Source: Pseudomonadota bacterium (lineage in GTDB: Bacteria > Desulfobacterota > Desulfobacteria > Desulfobacterales > JAHIVH01). Taken from it: DNA of 64,000 nt. Position 1 is the first letter of the stretch. Each line of letters starts with the position of its first letter. Under the pieces are notes generated by a model. It searched no databases. It was not told the DNA's origin and saw only the letters and a program-made list of their open reading frames with translations. Shown here piece after piece: positions 52,895 through 62,470 of this stretch. The stretch covers positions 62,001 through 126,000 of the forward strand of contig JAHIVH010000034.1 of the NCBI GenBank assembly GCA_018816735.1, in the 5' to 3' direction. The translations under genes and the position numbers were made by a program.

Positions 52895-54865
52895 TCAATC
52901 CGAAAGATCGCTTTCAGAATGGTCCAGAACCGCCCGAATGGTTCTTGCCAGTTGCGCCTTTTGAACAGGTTTATAGAGAAAAGCCTTGATTCCGATGGCT
53001 GAAGCTCTTGCCTTTGAAATTTTTCTGCTGTATCCGCTGCAAAGAATAATCGGAAGCTCCGGTCTGATTTTAATCAGCTCCGCAGAAAAAATATCTCCGG
53101 TTATCTTGGGCATGGTCATATCTGTAATAACCAGGTCAAATTCATATGGCCGGGAACGAAAAAGCGTCAAGGCGTCTATACTGTTTGAGAGGCTGGTTAC
53201 CCTGTATCCCAGTTGTTCCAGCGTCAATTGGCTCATCATGGCTATGGATTGTTCATCATCTACAAACAGTATTCTTTCATCACCTCTTGGAAGTTCTTCA
53301 TTTTCTTCTGCAGCATATTCGATCGTTTTGGCCGTGACAGGTAAATAAATCGTGAAAACGGTTCCTTTTCCCAAATCGCTCTTCACAAAAATTTTGCCGC
53401 CTGAATTTTCCACAATCCCATGCACCATGGCAAGTCCCATGCCGGTACCCTCACCTGGTTCTTTTGTGGTGAAATACGGCTGGAAAATCGAATCCATAAT
53501 ATGCGGAGAAATCCCGGCACCAGTATCTGAAATCGTTACCTTCAGATAGTTTCCAGGGGACAATCCCTGATCGTTCAGCAAATCAGAATGATCCAGTTCC
53601 ACATTGATCAACCCGACTTCCAAAACACCGCCCTCTTCCTCCATGGCCTGTGAAGCATTGGTGAATAAATTCATGAAAATTTGATGAAACTTGATGTGAT
53701 TTCCCAGAACCATGGAATGGCTTTCAATATTTTGCCGGATATCAATGGTTGTGGGAATAGCAGACCGGATGAGAGCCAGAACCTCCTTCAGGATCATGTC
53801 AATCCGGACCGGTTTGATCTCTTCATCTGACTGGCGGGCAAAAGTGAGGATCTGGCCAACCAGCTCCTTGGCACGCGCACCTGCCGTTAGCACCTTCGCC
53901 AGATAGTCTTTGAGCACGGTTTCTTTTTCAACTTTTGCAAATGACAGCTCTGTATATCCCATGATTGAAGCCAGAATATTATTGAAGTCATGGGCAATCC
54001 CACCGGCAAGCGTGCCAATGGCTTCCATTTTTTGAAAATGACGCAACTGCGATTGAAGGCTTTTTTCCTTTTCCTGCAGATTTCTATGTTCGGTAATATC
54101 CCTGCTTACACCCAGGATATACACAAGCTGTCCCTTATCATCCTTAATAGGAATTATTTTTGTATCAAGATAGCAGAGGCCTTTTGCTTTTGACCGGACT
54201 GCTTCTTCCGGGATTTCAACTACACGTCCGCGTTTGATCACTTCCAGGTCATTCTGATGAAATATTTCGGCTGTTTCATGAGGAAACACATCATGGGCTG
54301 TTTTACCGAGCATTTCTTTGGGGCTGTATCCCAAAAACGCTTCTGCAGATTGATTCAGTCTGAGATATTGGAATGTTTTTGCATCCTTTACAAAAACAAA
54401 ATCCGGGATATTCTCTACAATGGCATTTAAAAATGTCTCTCTCTCCTGAACTTTTTCCAGAAGATCCTGATTCTGAATCTCGAGATAATGTTTTTCAAGC
54501 CCCTCTTTGATACGCCTGCGGATAAAATCAGCATCTATCGGTTTTGAAAAATATCCCTGTAGCTTTCCTTTATTGATTGCTTCGACCAGAGGATCAAAAT
54601 CACTAAAGGCCGTCAACAGAAACCGCTGGGTTTTCGGAAATTCTTTTGCCACCTGTTCCAGCAGCTCCGTGCCTGTCGTTTCGGGCATCCGCTGATCGGA
54701 TATCAGCACCTGGATATTGTTTTCCCTCAATATTTCAAGACCCTTTTCGGCATTGTCCGCCAGAAAGATATCATAATCACGGCGAAAAACTGCTTTAAAA
54801 CTGCTCAGATTCTCCAGGTCATCATCCACATAAAGGACTTTGGCCTTGGCGTTATTTTTGCTCAT
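52895..54865 (-). CDS. Soluble hybrid histidine kinase REC-PAS-HisKA-HATPase-REC
   Basis: The 656 residues hold an N-terminal receiver (VLYVDDDLENL, phosphoacceptor D in LISDQRMPETTG, FSKPID), then a PAS domain (about 145-265, IVENIPDFVFVKDAK). HisKA with GGIAHDFNNI follows (H near residue 293), an ATPase domain (FTNASQAM, DTGAGI, GEGTGMGLAMVHG) and a second receiver (ILFVDDEQSI, LVITDMTMPKITG, FLYKPV). There is no membrane segment, so it is cytoplasmic. Its first 14 bases overlap the end of the dual-binding-domain kinase gene, which means the two are translated together. The N-terminal receiver is probably phosphorylated by that membrane kinase, forming a relay. Confidence 0.93.
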   Translation of the reverse strand: MSKNNAKAKVLYVDDDLENLSSFKAVFRRDYDIFLADNAEKGLEILRENNIQVLISDQRMPETTGTELLEQVAKEFPKTQRFLLTAFSDFDPLVEAINKGKLQGYFSKPIDADFIRRRIKEGLEKHYLEIQNQDLLEKVQERETFLNAIVENIPDFVFVKDAKTFQYLRLNQSAEAFLGYSPKEMLGKTAHDVFPHETAEIFHQNDLEVIKRGRVVEIPEEAVRSKAKGLCYLDTKIIPIKDDKGQLVYILGVSRDITEHRNLQEKEKSLQSQLRHFQKMEAIGTLAGGIAHDFNNILASIMGYTELSFAKVEKETVLKDYLAKVLTAGARAKELVGQILTFARQSDEEIKPVRIDMILKEVLALIRSAIPTTIDIRQNIESHSMVLGNHIKFHQIFMNLFTNASQAMEEEGGVLEVGLINVELDHSDLLNDQGLSPGNYLKVTISDTGAGISPHIMDSIFQPYFTTKEPGEGTGMGLAMVHGIVENSGGKIFVKSDLGKGTVFTIYLPVTAKTIEYAAEENEELPRGDERILFVDDEQSIAMMSQLTLEQLGYRVTSLSNSIDALTLFRSRPYEFDLVITDMTMPKITGDIFSAELIKIRPELPIILCSGYSRKISKARASAIGIKAFLYKPVQKAQLARTIRAVLDHSESDLSD

Positions 54866-57485
54866 TTTTCTTCTCGCTCCCCTGATTTACCGGTAAAAAA
54901 ACAGAAACCGTAGTCCCGATATTCAACGCACTGTTTATCTGTATCATCCCGCCATGCTCCCGAACAATCCCGATACTGATAGAAAGTCCCAGCCCGGTGC
55001 CCTGTCCCACATCTTTTGTGGTAAAAAACGGGTCAAAAACCTTGTCTTTAATTGTATCAGGAATGCCGCCGCCATTATCGGCAATGTCAACCCAAACATA
55101 TTCACGGCCATCAATCGACCGGACACCCGTTTTAATGAGAATGGTTCCCTTGCCTGCCAGGTCTTTGCCTTTTATGGCATCAATGGCATTTGAAAGAATA
55201 TTGACAAAAACCTGAATGATTTTACCGGAATTCAGGAATATCAACGGGACAGCCGCATATGCTTCCTTGAGCTCGATTTCCTTTTTATACCGGCTTCTGA
55301 GAATCTGGAGAGACGCCTTGATCAGTTCATGAATATCCTTTTGATCAGTGACTGCCTCATCCATCCTGGAATAAATGCGAAGACTGCCGATAATATCTTC
55401 CGTGCGGCGGACCCCTTCAAAAATACTGCTAACCAGTTCCGGTACTTCCTTAACCAGAATGGGGTAATCAATATCCTTTTTTACTTCCCTGATCTGAATC
55501 CCAAAGTCTGAATCCTTGCAACCTGTCTCACAATGCTCAAATATCTTAAGCAACCTTTCCAGATCCCTGATATCCTGTTCCAGGCCGATGATGCTTGTTT
55601 TGATAAAATTCACCGGGTTATTGATTTCATGAACAATCCCGGCTACCAGAATGCCAAGGGCCGCCATTTTCTCTGACTGAATCAATTGCTGCTGGGCGGT
55701 TTTCAAATTTTCAAGTGCTTTTTCCGCCTTGTTTTTGGCAGCTTCGCGCTCTGTTTCAATCTGCCTGCGAAAGGTAATTTCTTTTGTCAGCTTCCGGTTC
55801 CAGTATAAAAAAAAGCCAAAAATGATAAGCGCAACAGCAATAAATATGGAAACGACCTTTATGACACGCCCCCAATCTGCCGCATGCTCAAAACGAACGC
55901 TGATCCACTTTTTGACAATCATGTTTTGCTCTTCCGGTGTGATCGACTGCAGGGCTTTATTAAGGATAGTGGCAAGCATGGGCCAGTCCGATCTCACGCC
56001 CATGGCCAGGTCTGAACTGGCAATACCCTCAGCAGGTGCTGCGACTTTCAGATTGGCGATATTATGATTCTGCATCAGATAAACACAAACAGCCAGATTC
56101 CCGATATATGCATCTGTTCCTCCCAGTGAAACAGTTTTCAATCCCTCAATCGGTGAATTGCACAAAGAAACCTTCAATTCCGGAAAATCCCGCGATATGA
56201 CTTCATAAGGGGCATAATCTTTAACAATACTTACTTTTTTGCCATTGAGGTCTTTGAGGCTGCTGATGAAAGGCATACGGGTCCGTGTAATGATCACAAC
56301 CGGAAAAGAGAGATAGGGCTGCGTAAATTGCAGAAACTGTTTACGGGATGGTGTTTCAGATATACAGGCCACAACATCCATTAAATGGCTTCGCACGCCA
56401 TCAAGAACCAAAGACCAGGTGGGCACATTAACCACCTTTAATGTTACGCCCAGACGATCCTCAAGAAGTCTCAGATAATCCGAACTGATTCCCATGTGAC
56501 GGCCGTCTGTTTTATCCAGCCATTCAAACGGAGGATAGGAAGGATCGATTCCCACCCTGATCTCGGAATGGTCCTGCAGAAACAGCTGTTCTTCTTCAGT
56601 CAAGGAAACGGTTCCAGCCGAATCAGAAGACAATGCGCGCAACGCCTGATCCGGCATCCATTTTTGGGATATTTCTATTTTTTTCTCTTCCGGCAGGGCA
56701 TCTAAAAATTTATTGATCAAACCGACCAACACCGGCCAGTCCTTGCGAACCCCAAATGCCAGGGAAGACAATTTTTTTGTTGCAAACGCTGCAATTTTGA
56801 GATTGGTCAGATTATATTTTCGAATGTTAAAGGTGGCAACTGCCATATTTCCGATGACCGCATCGAGTTCCCCTCTGGAAAGCGACTGCAGCGCATCCTG
56901 AAATGTTTCAAAAGGAACCGGCATGAAACCGGTTTTTTCTTTAACAAATCCATCATGAGAACTTCTGGCCTGAACACCGACTCTTTTATGTTTTAAATCT
57001 TCCAGGGGGAGGATGTCAGCACCAATTTGAACGATGATAACCCGTGGAAACTCCAGATAAAATTCTGAATAGGCTAAAAAAGCCTCCCTTTCTTTTGTCA
57101 TCCCCACGCAGGGCAGCATATCAATTTCACCCTGGCTAGCCAAATTAACAGCCTCTTTCCAGGATATTCCCAAAACCGGCTCGAAATTCAGGCTCAGGCT
57201 CCGCCCGAGCAAATTTACATAATCCGCAGCCAGGCCTTCATAGACCCTTTTTTCGGAAAGAAACTCAAATGGCGCAAAGCCAGGGTCAACGCCTATTCTG
57301 ATCGTTTTATGCTCTCTGATCCAGGCAATCTCATTTTCTGTCAGCTCAATATCGATTTTGTCTTCTGATGAAACATCTTTTGCATGGGATACGTATGACA
57401 AAAACGGCAGAATGATGATGACTAAAAAAAAAATAGCCATCCGTCTTTTGTTGATCATCCCAAATTGTTGATTAAACATAATCAT
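54852..57485 (-). CDS. Membrane sensor histidine kinase with two periplasmic solute-binding domains
   Basis: The 877-residue protein has a signal anchor (MAIFFLVIIILPFLSYVSHA), then two tandem SBP_bac_3 domains (about residues 45-275 and 300-535). They share the pattern IRxGVDPxxxPFEWL-like: IRIGVDPGFAPFEFL and IRVGIDPSYPPFEWL. Each ends with FGVRKDWPVL or MGVRSDWPML. A transmembrane helix (VVSIFIAVALIIFGFFLYW) leads to a coiled coil, HisKA (LVAGIVHEINNPVNF, H near 618) and an ATPase domain (FVNILSNAIDA, DNGGGI, GQGTGLGLSIS). BvgS-like Venus-flytrap sensors use such pairs. No receiver is attached; the hybrid kinase gene overlapping its end supplies one. ATG 57485 has GGAG 9 bases upstream. 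Confidence 0.92.
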   Translation of the reverse strand: MIMFNQQFGMINKRRMAIFFLVIIILPFLSYVSHAKDVSSEDKIDIELTENEIAWIREHKTIRIGVDPGFAPFEFLSEKRVYEGLAADYVNLLGRSLSLNFEPVLGISWKEAVNLASQGEIDMLPCVGMTKEREAFLAYSEFYLEFPRVIIVQIGADILPLEDLKHKRVGVQARSSHDGFVKEKTGFMPVPFETFQDALQSLSRGELDAVIGNMAVATFNIRKYNLTNLKIAAFATKKLSSLAFGVRKDWPVLVGLINKFLDALPEEKKIEISQKWMPDQALRALSSDSAGTVSLTEEEQLFLQDHSEIRVGIDPSYPPFEWLDKTDGRHMGISSDYLRLLEDRLGVTLKVVNVPTWSLVLDGVRSHLMDVVACISETPSRKQFLQFTQPYLSFPVVIITRTRMPFISSLKDLNGKKVSIVKDYAPYEVISRDFPELKVSLCNSPIEGLKTVSLGGTDAYIGNLAVCVYLMQNHNIANLKVAAPAEGIASSDLAMGVRSDWPMLATILNKALQSITPEEQNMIVKKWISVRFEHAADWGRVIKVVSIFIAVALIIFGFFLYWNRKLTKEITFRRQIETEREAAKNKAEKALENLKTAQQQLIQSEKMAALGILVAGIVHEINNPVNFIKTSIIGLEQDIRDLERLLKIFEHCETGCKDSDFGIQIREVKKDIDYPILVKEVPELVSSIFEGVRRTEDIIGSLRIYSRMDEAVTDQKDIHELIKASLQILRSRYKKEIELKEAYAAVPLIFLNSGKIIQVFVNILSNAIDAIKGKDLAGKGTILIKTGVRSIDGREYVWVDIADNGGGIPDTIKDKVFDPFFTTKDVGQGTGLGLSISIGIVREHGGMIQINSALNIGTTVSVFLPVNQGSEKKNEQK

Positions 57486-57610
57486 CTTAAACTGCTCCAG
57501 CAGGGTGATCACGTCTGATTCACAAATCGGGCGGCCATGCCTTTTGGCGGCACCACACCCATTTACCCGGCTTTCAGTTATGAATACATGCGAGCCTTTA
57601 GGAAAAACTT

Positions 57611-59812
57611 TTATTTCGCCTCGAGAATTCTTATTCCACCTTGTTTGAGGAGAAGAAAAATAATCCCCTCTTCAACAATGACATCCACAGGGGTGCCACC
57701 GGTTTTATAAATGCCTTTTACAACAGGCAAACCGGGGGTTGATACATCCAGGATCTGAAGTGATGCATCCGTGGCCAGATAGACAAATTCACCCGATTTT
57801 GTCATGCCATTGCCATATAAGCCCTTGCATGAACCGGCAGGAACCACGCTTGTCGGGTTGGAGATATCTACTACCTGAAAGCCGTCTCCCAGTATATATG
57901 CGTAAGTGTCGTCAACAATAAAATGGGCATAGCTGTTTCCGGTATCATAGGCAGATATGAAAAGTGGAACTGCCGGATTGGAAATATCAATGATATTCAT
58001 CATGCGATCATCTGCAAGGTAGGCATATGATCCATTCACATAGACATAAGAGGCATAATCAATGATTCCCGGATTATTATAGACGCCTGTTTGTTCAGCA
58101 GTTTCAGGGTCCGAAATATTATAAATCTGTAGGCCTTGATCGCCAGCGGCCATATAGGCAGTGTTTCCAATAATCTGAATATCAAGCACCGTATCCGGCG
58201 ATGAAAAATCTCCTGAAAACTGAATACCGGAAGGATCGGTTATATCCCACAATCGAAGCCCACCGCCCATCCACTGGGAACCGCCCTGAAATGCATAGTT
58301 ACCTTTAAGTGCAGTACATTTTGCCGAGAAAGCTGTCTGGCCGCCTGACCGGACAAGCAAAGGCGTTTCAGGATGGCTCACATCGATCACTTCAAAACCT
58401 GATAGTGTCCCGGAAGATATATAAATCAATTGGTCCTTCATGGCCATATCGGCACTGATATCCGAGCGGCCTTCAAAAACGGATAATACTTCCGGAGCCG
58501 CTGGGATTGACATATCAACAATCGTGAATGTATCTTTTTTATATTCTGCGTTCAGCACATACCCGTAGGCGTCATCAAACACAATGCCTGAAATTTCATT
58601 AAAAGTCTCATCTGTATCGATCAACATTGGATTGGATGGATCCGATATATTAAGAATGGTCAGCCCCTCTGTCCGGTCTGTGATATAGGCATAGTTTCCC
58701 CGGATGGTAATTCCCATTGCATAACCTGGCGTCGCTGTCTGGGTAACTTTTACAGGCGCAGAAGGGATGGATACATCAATGAGTACGATTCCTCTATTTT
58801 CTGCAGTTGACGAACTATTGGCTGCGATGTCCCCGGACAAACAGGCAATCGTTCCTGACACGTCAACACCATAGGTACTGCCCGGCATTTCCAGCCTGCC
58901 TGTCTGGCCGGGGTGTTGCGGTGATGAAATATCAACGATCAGCAAGTCATCCGTATATCCATCATCATCTCTTCCCACCACATAAAGGGTTGACCCATTT
59001 ATTTTCATATCCTGCACCTGTTGAATACTCTCAATTGTATGGCAGATAACCGGCAAGGCCGGTTTGGAAACATCAATGGTATAGAGAGCATCAGATGTGC
59101 CAACATAGACATAGTTCCCGCTGAGAGCCAGCCGGCAATAATTGTATAGACCGATATTGAACGATCCGGTTAAATTGGGCAGAGAAGGTGTGGAAATATC
59201 TATTATTTCAAACATACCGGCGTTGGTGATACAATACGCATACTTGCCCGCAATCCTGATATCGGAAACAGATGTATCCGGATAATACCGCCCGATCAAC
59301 CGGGGCCCGCCAATAACATCGGAAATATCAAAAATTTTAATCCCGTTCTCCTCTGCCACAAATGCGTGCGTATCTGTGATATCGAGTGCCACAGGATTTG
59401 ACAGATATTCATCGTAATAGCCTTTTAAGCTGAATTTCAGTGTTGCAGTCGTGGTGCACGAAATGGTCACCGAAGTCACATCATCACCATTGATGCTTCC
59501 CATGCCGTTCGTTATGGTGCATATCTGTCCTTCGGGCTGGTTTTGAATACGGATATCATAGGCTGTGGAATTCTGATAGGATTGAGAAAAGGAAAATGCA
59601 CCGTTTTCATCCAGGCTGACCGATGATCCGTCACGGTTATTAATGTCGAGGATGCCTGCCAATCCTGAAACTGTCCCACCAACACGATATGTCTTCAATG
59701 GGGAATCATCCTCTTTGGCAGCATCAGAGCCTCCCCCGCCGCCGCAGCCTGATAAAAAAATAAATATTCCTGCAAGTGCAGCAAACAGGACGACCGGTTT
59801 TGAGCATTTCAT
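57611..59812 (-). CDS. LVIVD-repeat beta-propeller lipoprotein
   Basis: The 733-residue protein is a lipoprotein: FIFLSGCGGGGG has the lipobox cysteine followed by glycines. An N-terminal beta domain (about residues 40-130, TYRVGGTVSGLAGILDIN) precedes at least ten LVIVD-type repeats, each with a ...GIKIFDISD...PRLIG... strand pattern: ALYTIDVSKPALP, GLTILNISDPSNP, FEVIDVSHPETP, GLQIYNISDPETA, MNIIDISNPAVP, FQVVDISNPTSV and LQILDVSTPGLP are seven of them. The repeats fold as beta-propellers on the cell surface and probably bind protein or polysaccharide; no catalytic residues are known. ATG 59812 is preferred, as AGGAG lies 7 bases upstream. Confidence 0.88.
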   Translation of the reverse strand: MKCSKPVVLFAALAGIFIFLSGCGGGGGSDAAKEDDSPLKTYRVGGTVSGLAGILDINNRDGSSVSLDENGAFSFSQSYQNSTAYDIRIQNQPEGQICTITNGMGSINGDDVTSVTISCTTTATLKFSLKGYYDEYLSNPVALDITDTHAFVAEENGIKIFDISDVIGGPRLIGRYYPDTSVSDIRIAGKYAYCITNAGMFEIIDISTPSLPNLTGSFNIGLYNYCRLALSGNYVYVGTSDALYTIDVSKPALPVICHTIESIQQVQDMKINGSTLYVVGRDDDGYTDDLLIVDISSPQHPGQTGRLEMPGSTYGVDVSGTIACLSGDIAANSSSTAENRGIVLIDVSIPSAPVKVTQTATPGYAMGITIRGNYAYITDRTEGLTILNISDPSNPMLIDTDETFNEISGIVFDDAYGYVLNAEYKKDTFTIVDMSIPAAPEVLSVFEGRSDISADMAMKDQLIYISSGTLSGFEVIDVSHPETPLLVRSGGQTAFSAKCTALKGNYAFQGGSQWMGGGLRLWDITDPSGIQFSGDFSSPDTVLDIQIIGNTAYMAAGDQGLQIYNISDPETAEQTGVYNNPGIIDYASYVYVNGSYAYLADDRMMNIIDISNPAVPLFISAYDTGNSYAHFIVDDTYAYILGDGFQVVDISNPTSVVPAGSCKGLYGNGMTKSGEFVYLATDASLQILDVSTPGLPVVKGIYKTGGTPVDVIVEEGIIFLLLKQGGIRILEAK

Positions 59813-59975
59813 TATCATTCTCCTGATCTGTGTTCCACTTTGGGAAACTGCGTGTTCGATGTTTTCACGTTATGTCTGTTTAAAAACATAAATTGATATA
59901 ATCGTCAATATAGGAAAAAAATCTAAAAGCTTACATGGCACCTGCTCAGGAATTGATATTTTGAGAATGGGCACA

Positions 59976-60007
59976 GCCTGACTTGAATAAGCCTGATAGT
60001 GTCAGGC
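59976..60007 (-). terminator. Hairpin downstream of mltD
   Basis: GCCTGA (59991-59996) and TCAGGC (60002-60007) form a tight 6-bp stem; GCCTGAC at 59976-59982 can pair with GTCAGGC instead. On the minus strand it lies 53 bases after the mltD stop, but no T-run follows, so it may be an mRNA-stabilising hairpin and not a terminator. Confidence 0.35.
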
Positions 60008-60059
60008 AAATTATCACCGCACAAAACACATGTGCAATACAAATCGCCGGAAATGATCG

Positions 60060-62105
60060 TTACTCTTCTATAATCTTTAGAACGGTTGGGAGTTTAAGTT
60101 GCTGACCCGGTTTCAATGCTTCAAGATTCTGGCCTTCATTATATTTCCGGATCAGCCAGAACGGAAGATCAAAGGTCTTCTGGCAAAGCGTCCAGATATT
60201 ATCCCCGCTTTTCACAGTAAATAATGTCACCCCGTCTACCCGATAGACTGAGAAAAAATCTTCTTCCATCTCCTTGTGATATTCGTATCTTTTCTCTTCA
60301 AATTCCTCTTTTGTTGTTTTCAGCAAAGGGATCTTGATCTTCTGGTTGGTTCGAATCGGTCTGCCAAAGCGAAATCCGTTCAGGCGTCTGATGGATTGCG
60401 TGGGAATGCCCAGCCAGTCGGCGTAATGCCCAAGTGTCTCCTCGGTTTCGACATTGATAATGCCAACCGTTTTGGCGCCCGCATTGATTACTTTCTCGAT
60501 CTGGAAGTCACCGGTAACCACATCTATATTCACTTCGACCACCGGCACGCCGTTTTCCTTAATGGATGCTTGTGCAACAGATTCATCATTAGCAAGCGTT
60601 GGTTCAGGAGGCGCTATGGTTTCAGCAACCGGTTTTATGATATCTTCCTTTTTGGGCTTAGGCGGCGGCGGTGAAACAGGAACGGGTTTTTCAGCCTTTT
60701 TATTGAGCAAGATCGTTTCAGACCGCTTTTGAGATGAAGGAACGGACGATGCAGCCAGAAGAATTGTTTCATTGGGCGCAGGTATTCGTAAATTCTGATT
60801 TGGAAAAATTCTGGATCGGGGGCCCAGGCCATTGGCCATCAGAAGCTCTGCCAGTTTAACGCCTTCTGCCCTGGCAATCGCACCGGGGGTATCCCCCTTT
60901 TGAACACGATAAAACCGGCTGTGCAGTTGTTTTGAGCTGAACATCTTTTCCGGCATCCGGCTGGCAAGATCTTTCAGGTTTTGGTCCGCTTTCTCCGGAA
61001 GTCGCAATCGATATCCTTTGGGGATATGTTTTTGTCCCATAAATACCGGTTTTCTTAAGGCAAGGTTCAATTGTTCGAGTGTCTTGACATCTGTTTTGAA
61101 ATAATCGGCCACGTCTTTTACTGAAATGTATGCCGGCATTTCAACTTCCACTGTCTTGACTGGTGTTGCCAGTTGCATATTTCCAAAATATTTCTCTTGG
61201 TTAGATGCGATTTCAAGGGCAGCCAGAAATTCGGCATAAAAATTCCGTGACGCAAAGCCAAAACTGCGTCCGTTGTACTCTCTAAGAATCGCCTCAAAGT
61301 CATCTTTGGAGGATTTTTGGGCCCTGGCCATCCCGTTTAAACCATGATTGTAGGCTGTAATCGCCATGGGCCAGTTGCCCAGCGTTTCATAGTTGTACTT
61401 CAGAAACTTTGCAGCGGCATGAGAGGCATAGATCGGGTCCCGTCTGTTATCCTGGCTATAGTCAATGGTCATATATTTTTTCCCGGTGCCATGCGTAAAC
61501 TGCCAGATGCCCGCAGCGCCAAATTTGCTGTACGCCTGATAATCGAACGAGGATTCCACATGAGGAAGAAAGGCCAGTTCTTCAGGCAGACCGTGGCTTC
61601 TGAAAATCCGCTTTATCTCTGCCAGATACATGCCGGAACGGATAACCCCCTGACGAAAGCGGTCTTTTTGTCCCAATTGAAACCGGATGCTGTCCTTTGC
61701 TTTATGAAATGTCTTTTGTGTGGCCTGTTCACCAAAAAGGGATGCCACCCTTTTTTCATCTTCAGACGCAGGCGACTTTCCGCTGGCCAATGCGCCTAAA
61801 ATCTCTTTATATTTATTTTTTACCGCCTTGATCTTTTGCTGGTTATGTTTTCCGGAACCGCCATTATTCGAATCCTGAAGTTCAACAATTTCATAAATAA
61901 TATCCAGGTGTCTGTCATCGTGAATGACCCCCTGTTTGGTGGAGTACTGTGTGTAAATCTTTTTCCAGAATTCCACTGCATTTTTTATGCTCGGATATAC
62001 GGGAAACAGGTCCCCGGATCGTGTGTCGGCTTTTGCACTGTAACTGCTGCCGCAGATCACCATCAGCACGGCGATGATCTGCATCACCCTACGATAAATA
62101 CTCAA
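60060..62105 (-). CDS. mltD: Membrane-bound lytic transglycosylase MltD with LysM domains
   Basis: The 681-residue protein has a signal segment (IIAVLMVICGSSYSA), then the family 1 SLT domain: LPHVESSFDYQAYSKFGAAGIWQF contains the catalytic glutamate, and ITAYNHGLNGM is the third motif. Two clear LysM modules are YRVQKGDTPGAIARAEGVKL and FTVKSGDNIWTLCQKTF; a third, diverged LysM-like stretch is TEETLGHYADWLGIPTQSIRRLNGF. A proline-rich linker (PVSPPPPKPKKED) sits between. The enzyme cleaves peptidoglycan glycan strands in the periplasm. The start is TTG 62103-62105, supported by GAGGAG 9 bases upstream; the next ATG is 7 codons inside. Usual MltD is about 450 residues, so this one has a long C-terminal extension. 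Confidence 0.93.
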   Translation of the reverse strand: MSIYRRVMQIIAVLMVICGSSYSAKADTRSGDLFPVYPSIKNAVEFWKKIYTQYSTKQGVIHDDRHLDIIYEIVELQDSNNGGSGKHNQQKIKAVKNKYKEILGALASGKSPASEDEKRVASLFGEQATQKTFHKAKDSIRFQLGQKDRFRQGVIRSGMYLAEIKRIFRSHGLPEELAFLPHVESSFDYQAYSKFGAAGIWQFTHGTGKKYMTIDYSQDNRRDPIYASHAAAKFLKYNYETLGNWPMAITAYNHGLNGMARAQKSSKDDFEAILREYNGRSFGFASRNFYAEFLAALEIASNQEKYFGNMQLATPVKTVEVEMPAYISVKDVADYFKTDVKTLEQLNLALRKPVFMGQKHIPKGYRLRLPEKADQNLKDLASRMPEKMFSSKQLHSRFYRVQKGDTPGAIARAEGVKLAELLMANGLGPRSRIFPNQNLRIPAPNETILLAASSVPSSQKRSETILLNKKAEKPVPVSPPPPKPKKEDIIKPVAETIAPPEPTLANDESVAQASIKENGVPVVEVNIDVVTGDFQIEKVINAGAKTVGIINVETEETLGHYADWLGIPTQSIRRLNGFRFGRPIRTNQKIKIPLLKTTKEEFEEKRYEYHKEMEEDFFSVYRVDGVTLFTVKSGDNIWTLCQKTFDLPFWLIRKYNEGQNLEALKPGQQLKLPTVLKIIEE

Positions 62106-62470
62106 AATAAGGTTCTCCTCAATTCGTTTTCATGGATTGTTTTTTTTTAAAGCGTTGCGTGAACAGCATCCCTCTTATCATGGCCGTCCTTATTGAGTTA
62201 TCTGAAGTTTCTTTCAGACGGTTTGCATTACGTTGGATTATCCTCAAAATTCGCTGAAGTGTCAATACCAGAGAAAATATATTTTTTTGAACCTCAAATC
62301 GGAGGCAGGTACAAAAGCGCATACCCGCGTGAAATCATTTTCAAAAAAATCCCGATTTTGAAAACTGCCTGTTAGATTTTTTTCTGTTATCGTTCATTCG
62401 TGACTTTAACGTTGCATTTATCTGTATTCAACGATAAATTTGCCGGACATTCAACAGAGGAACAGGGACC
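62106..62470. other. Divergent spacer between mltD and the DEAD-box helicase gene
   Basis: These 365 bases hold the promoters of both genes but no convincing coding sequence. TTTTCAAAA (62338-62346) and TTTTGAAAA (62356-62364) form a 9-bp AT-rich inverted repeat about 107 bases upstream of the helicase start. A long leader before a cold-shock-type helicase is common, but no known RNA motif was recognised. Confidence 0.5.

Noticed and set aside
62193..62375. 60-codon gene in the mltD-helicase spacer
   Set aside because: Starts at TTG without a ribosome site, has no family features and lies in the expected promoter region.
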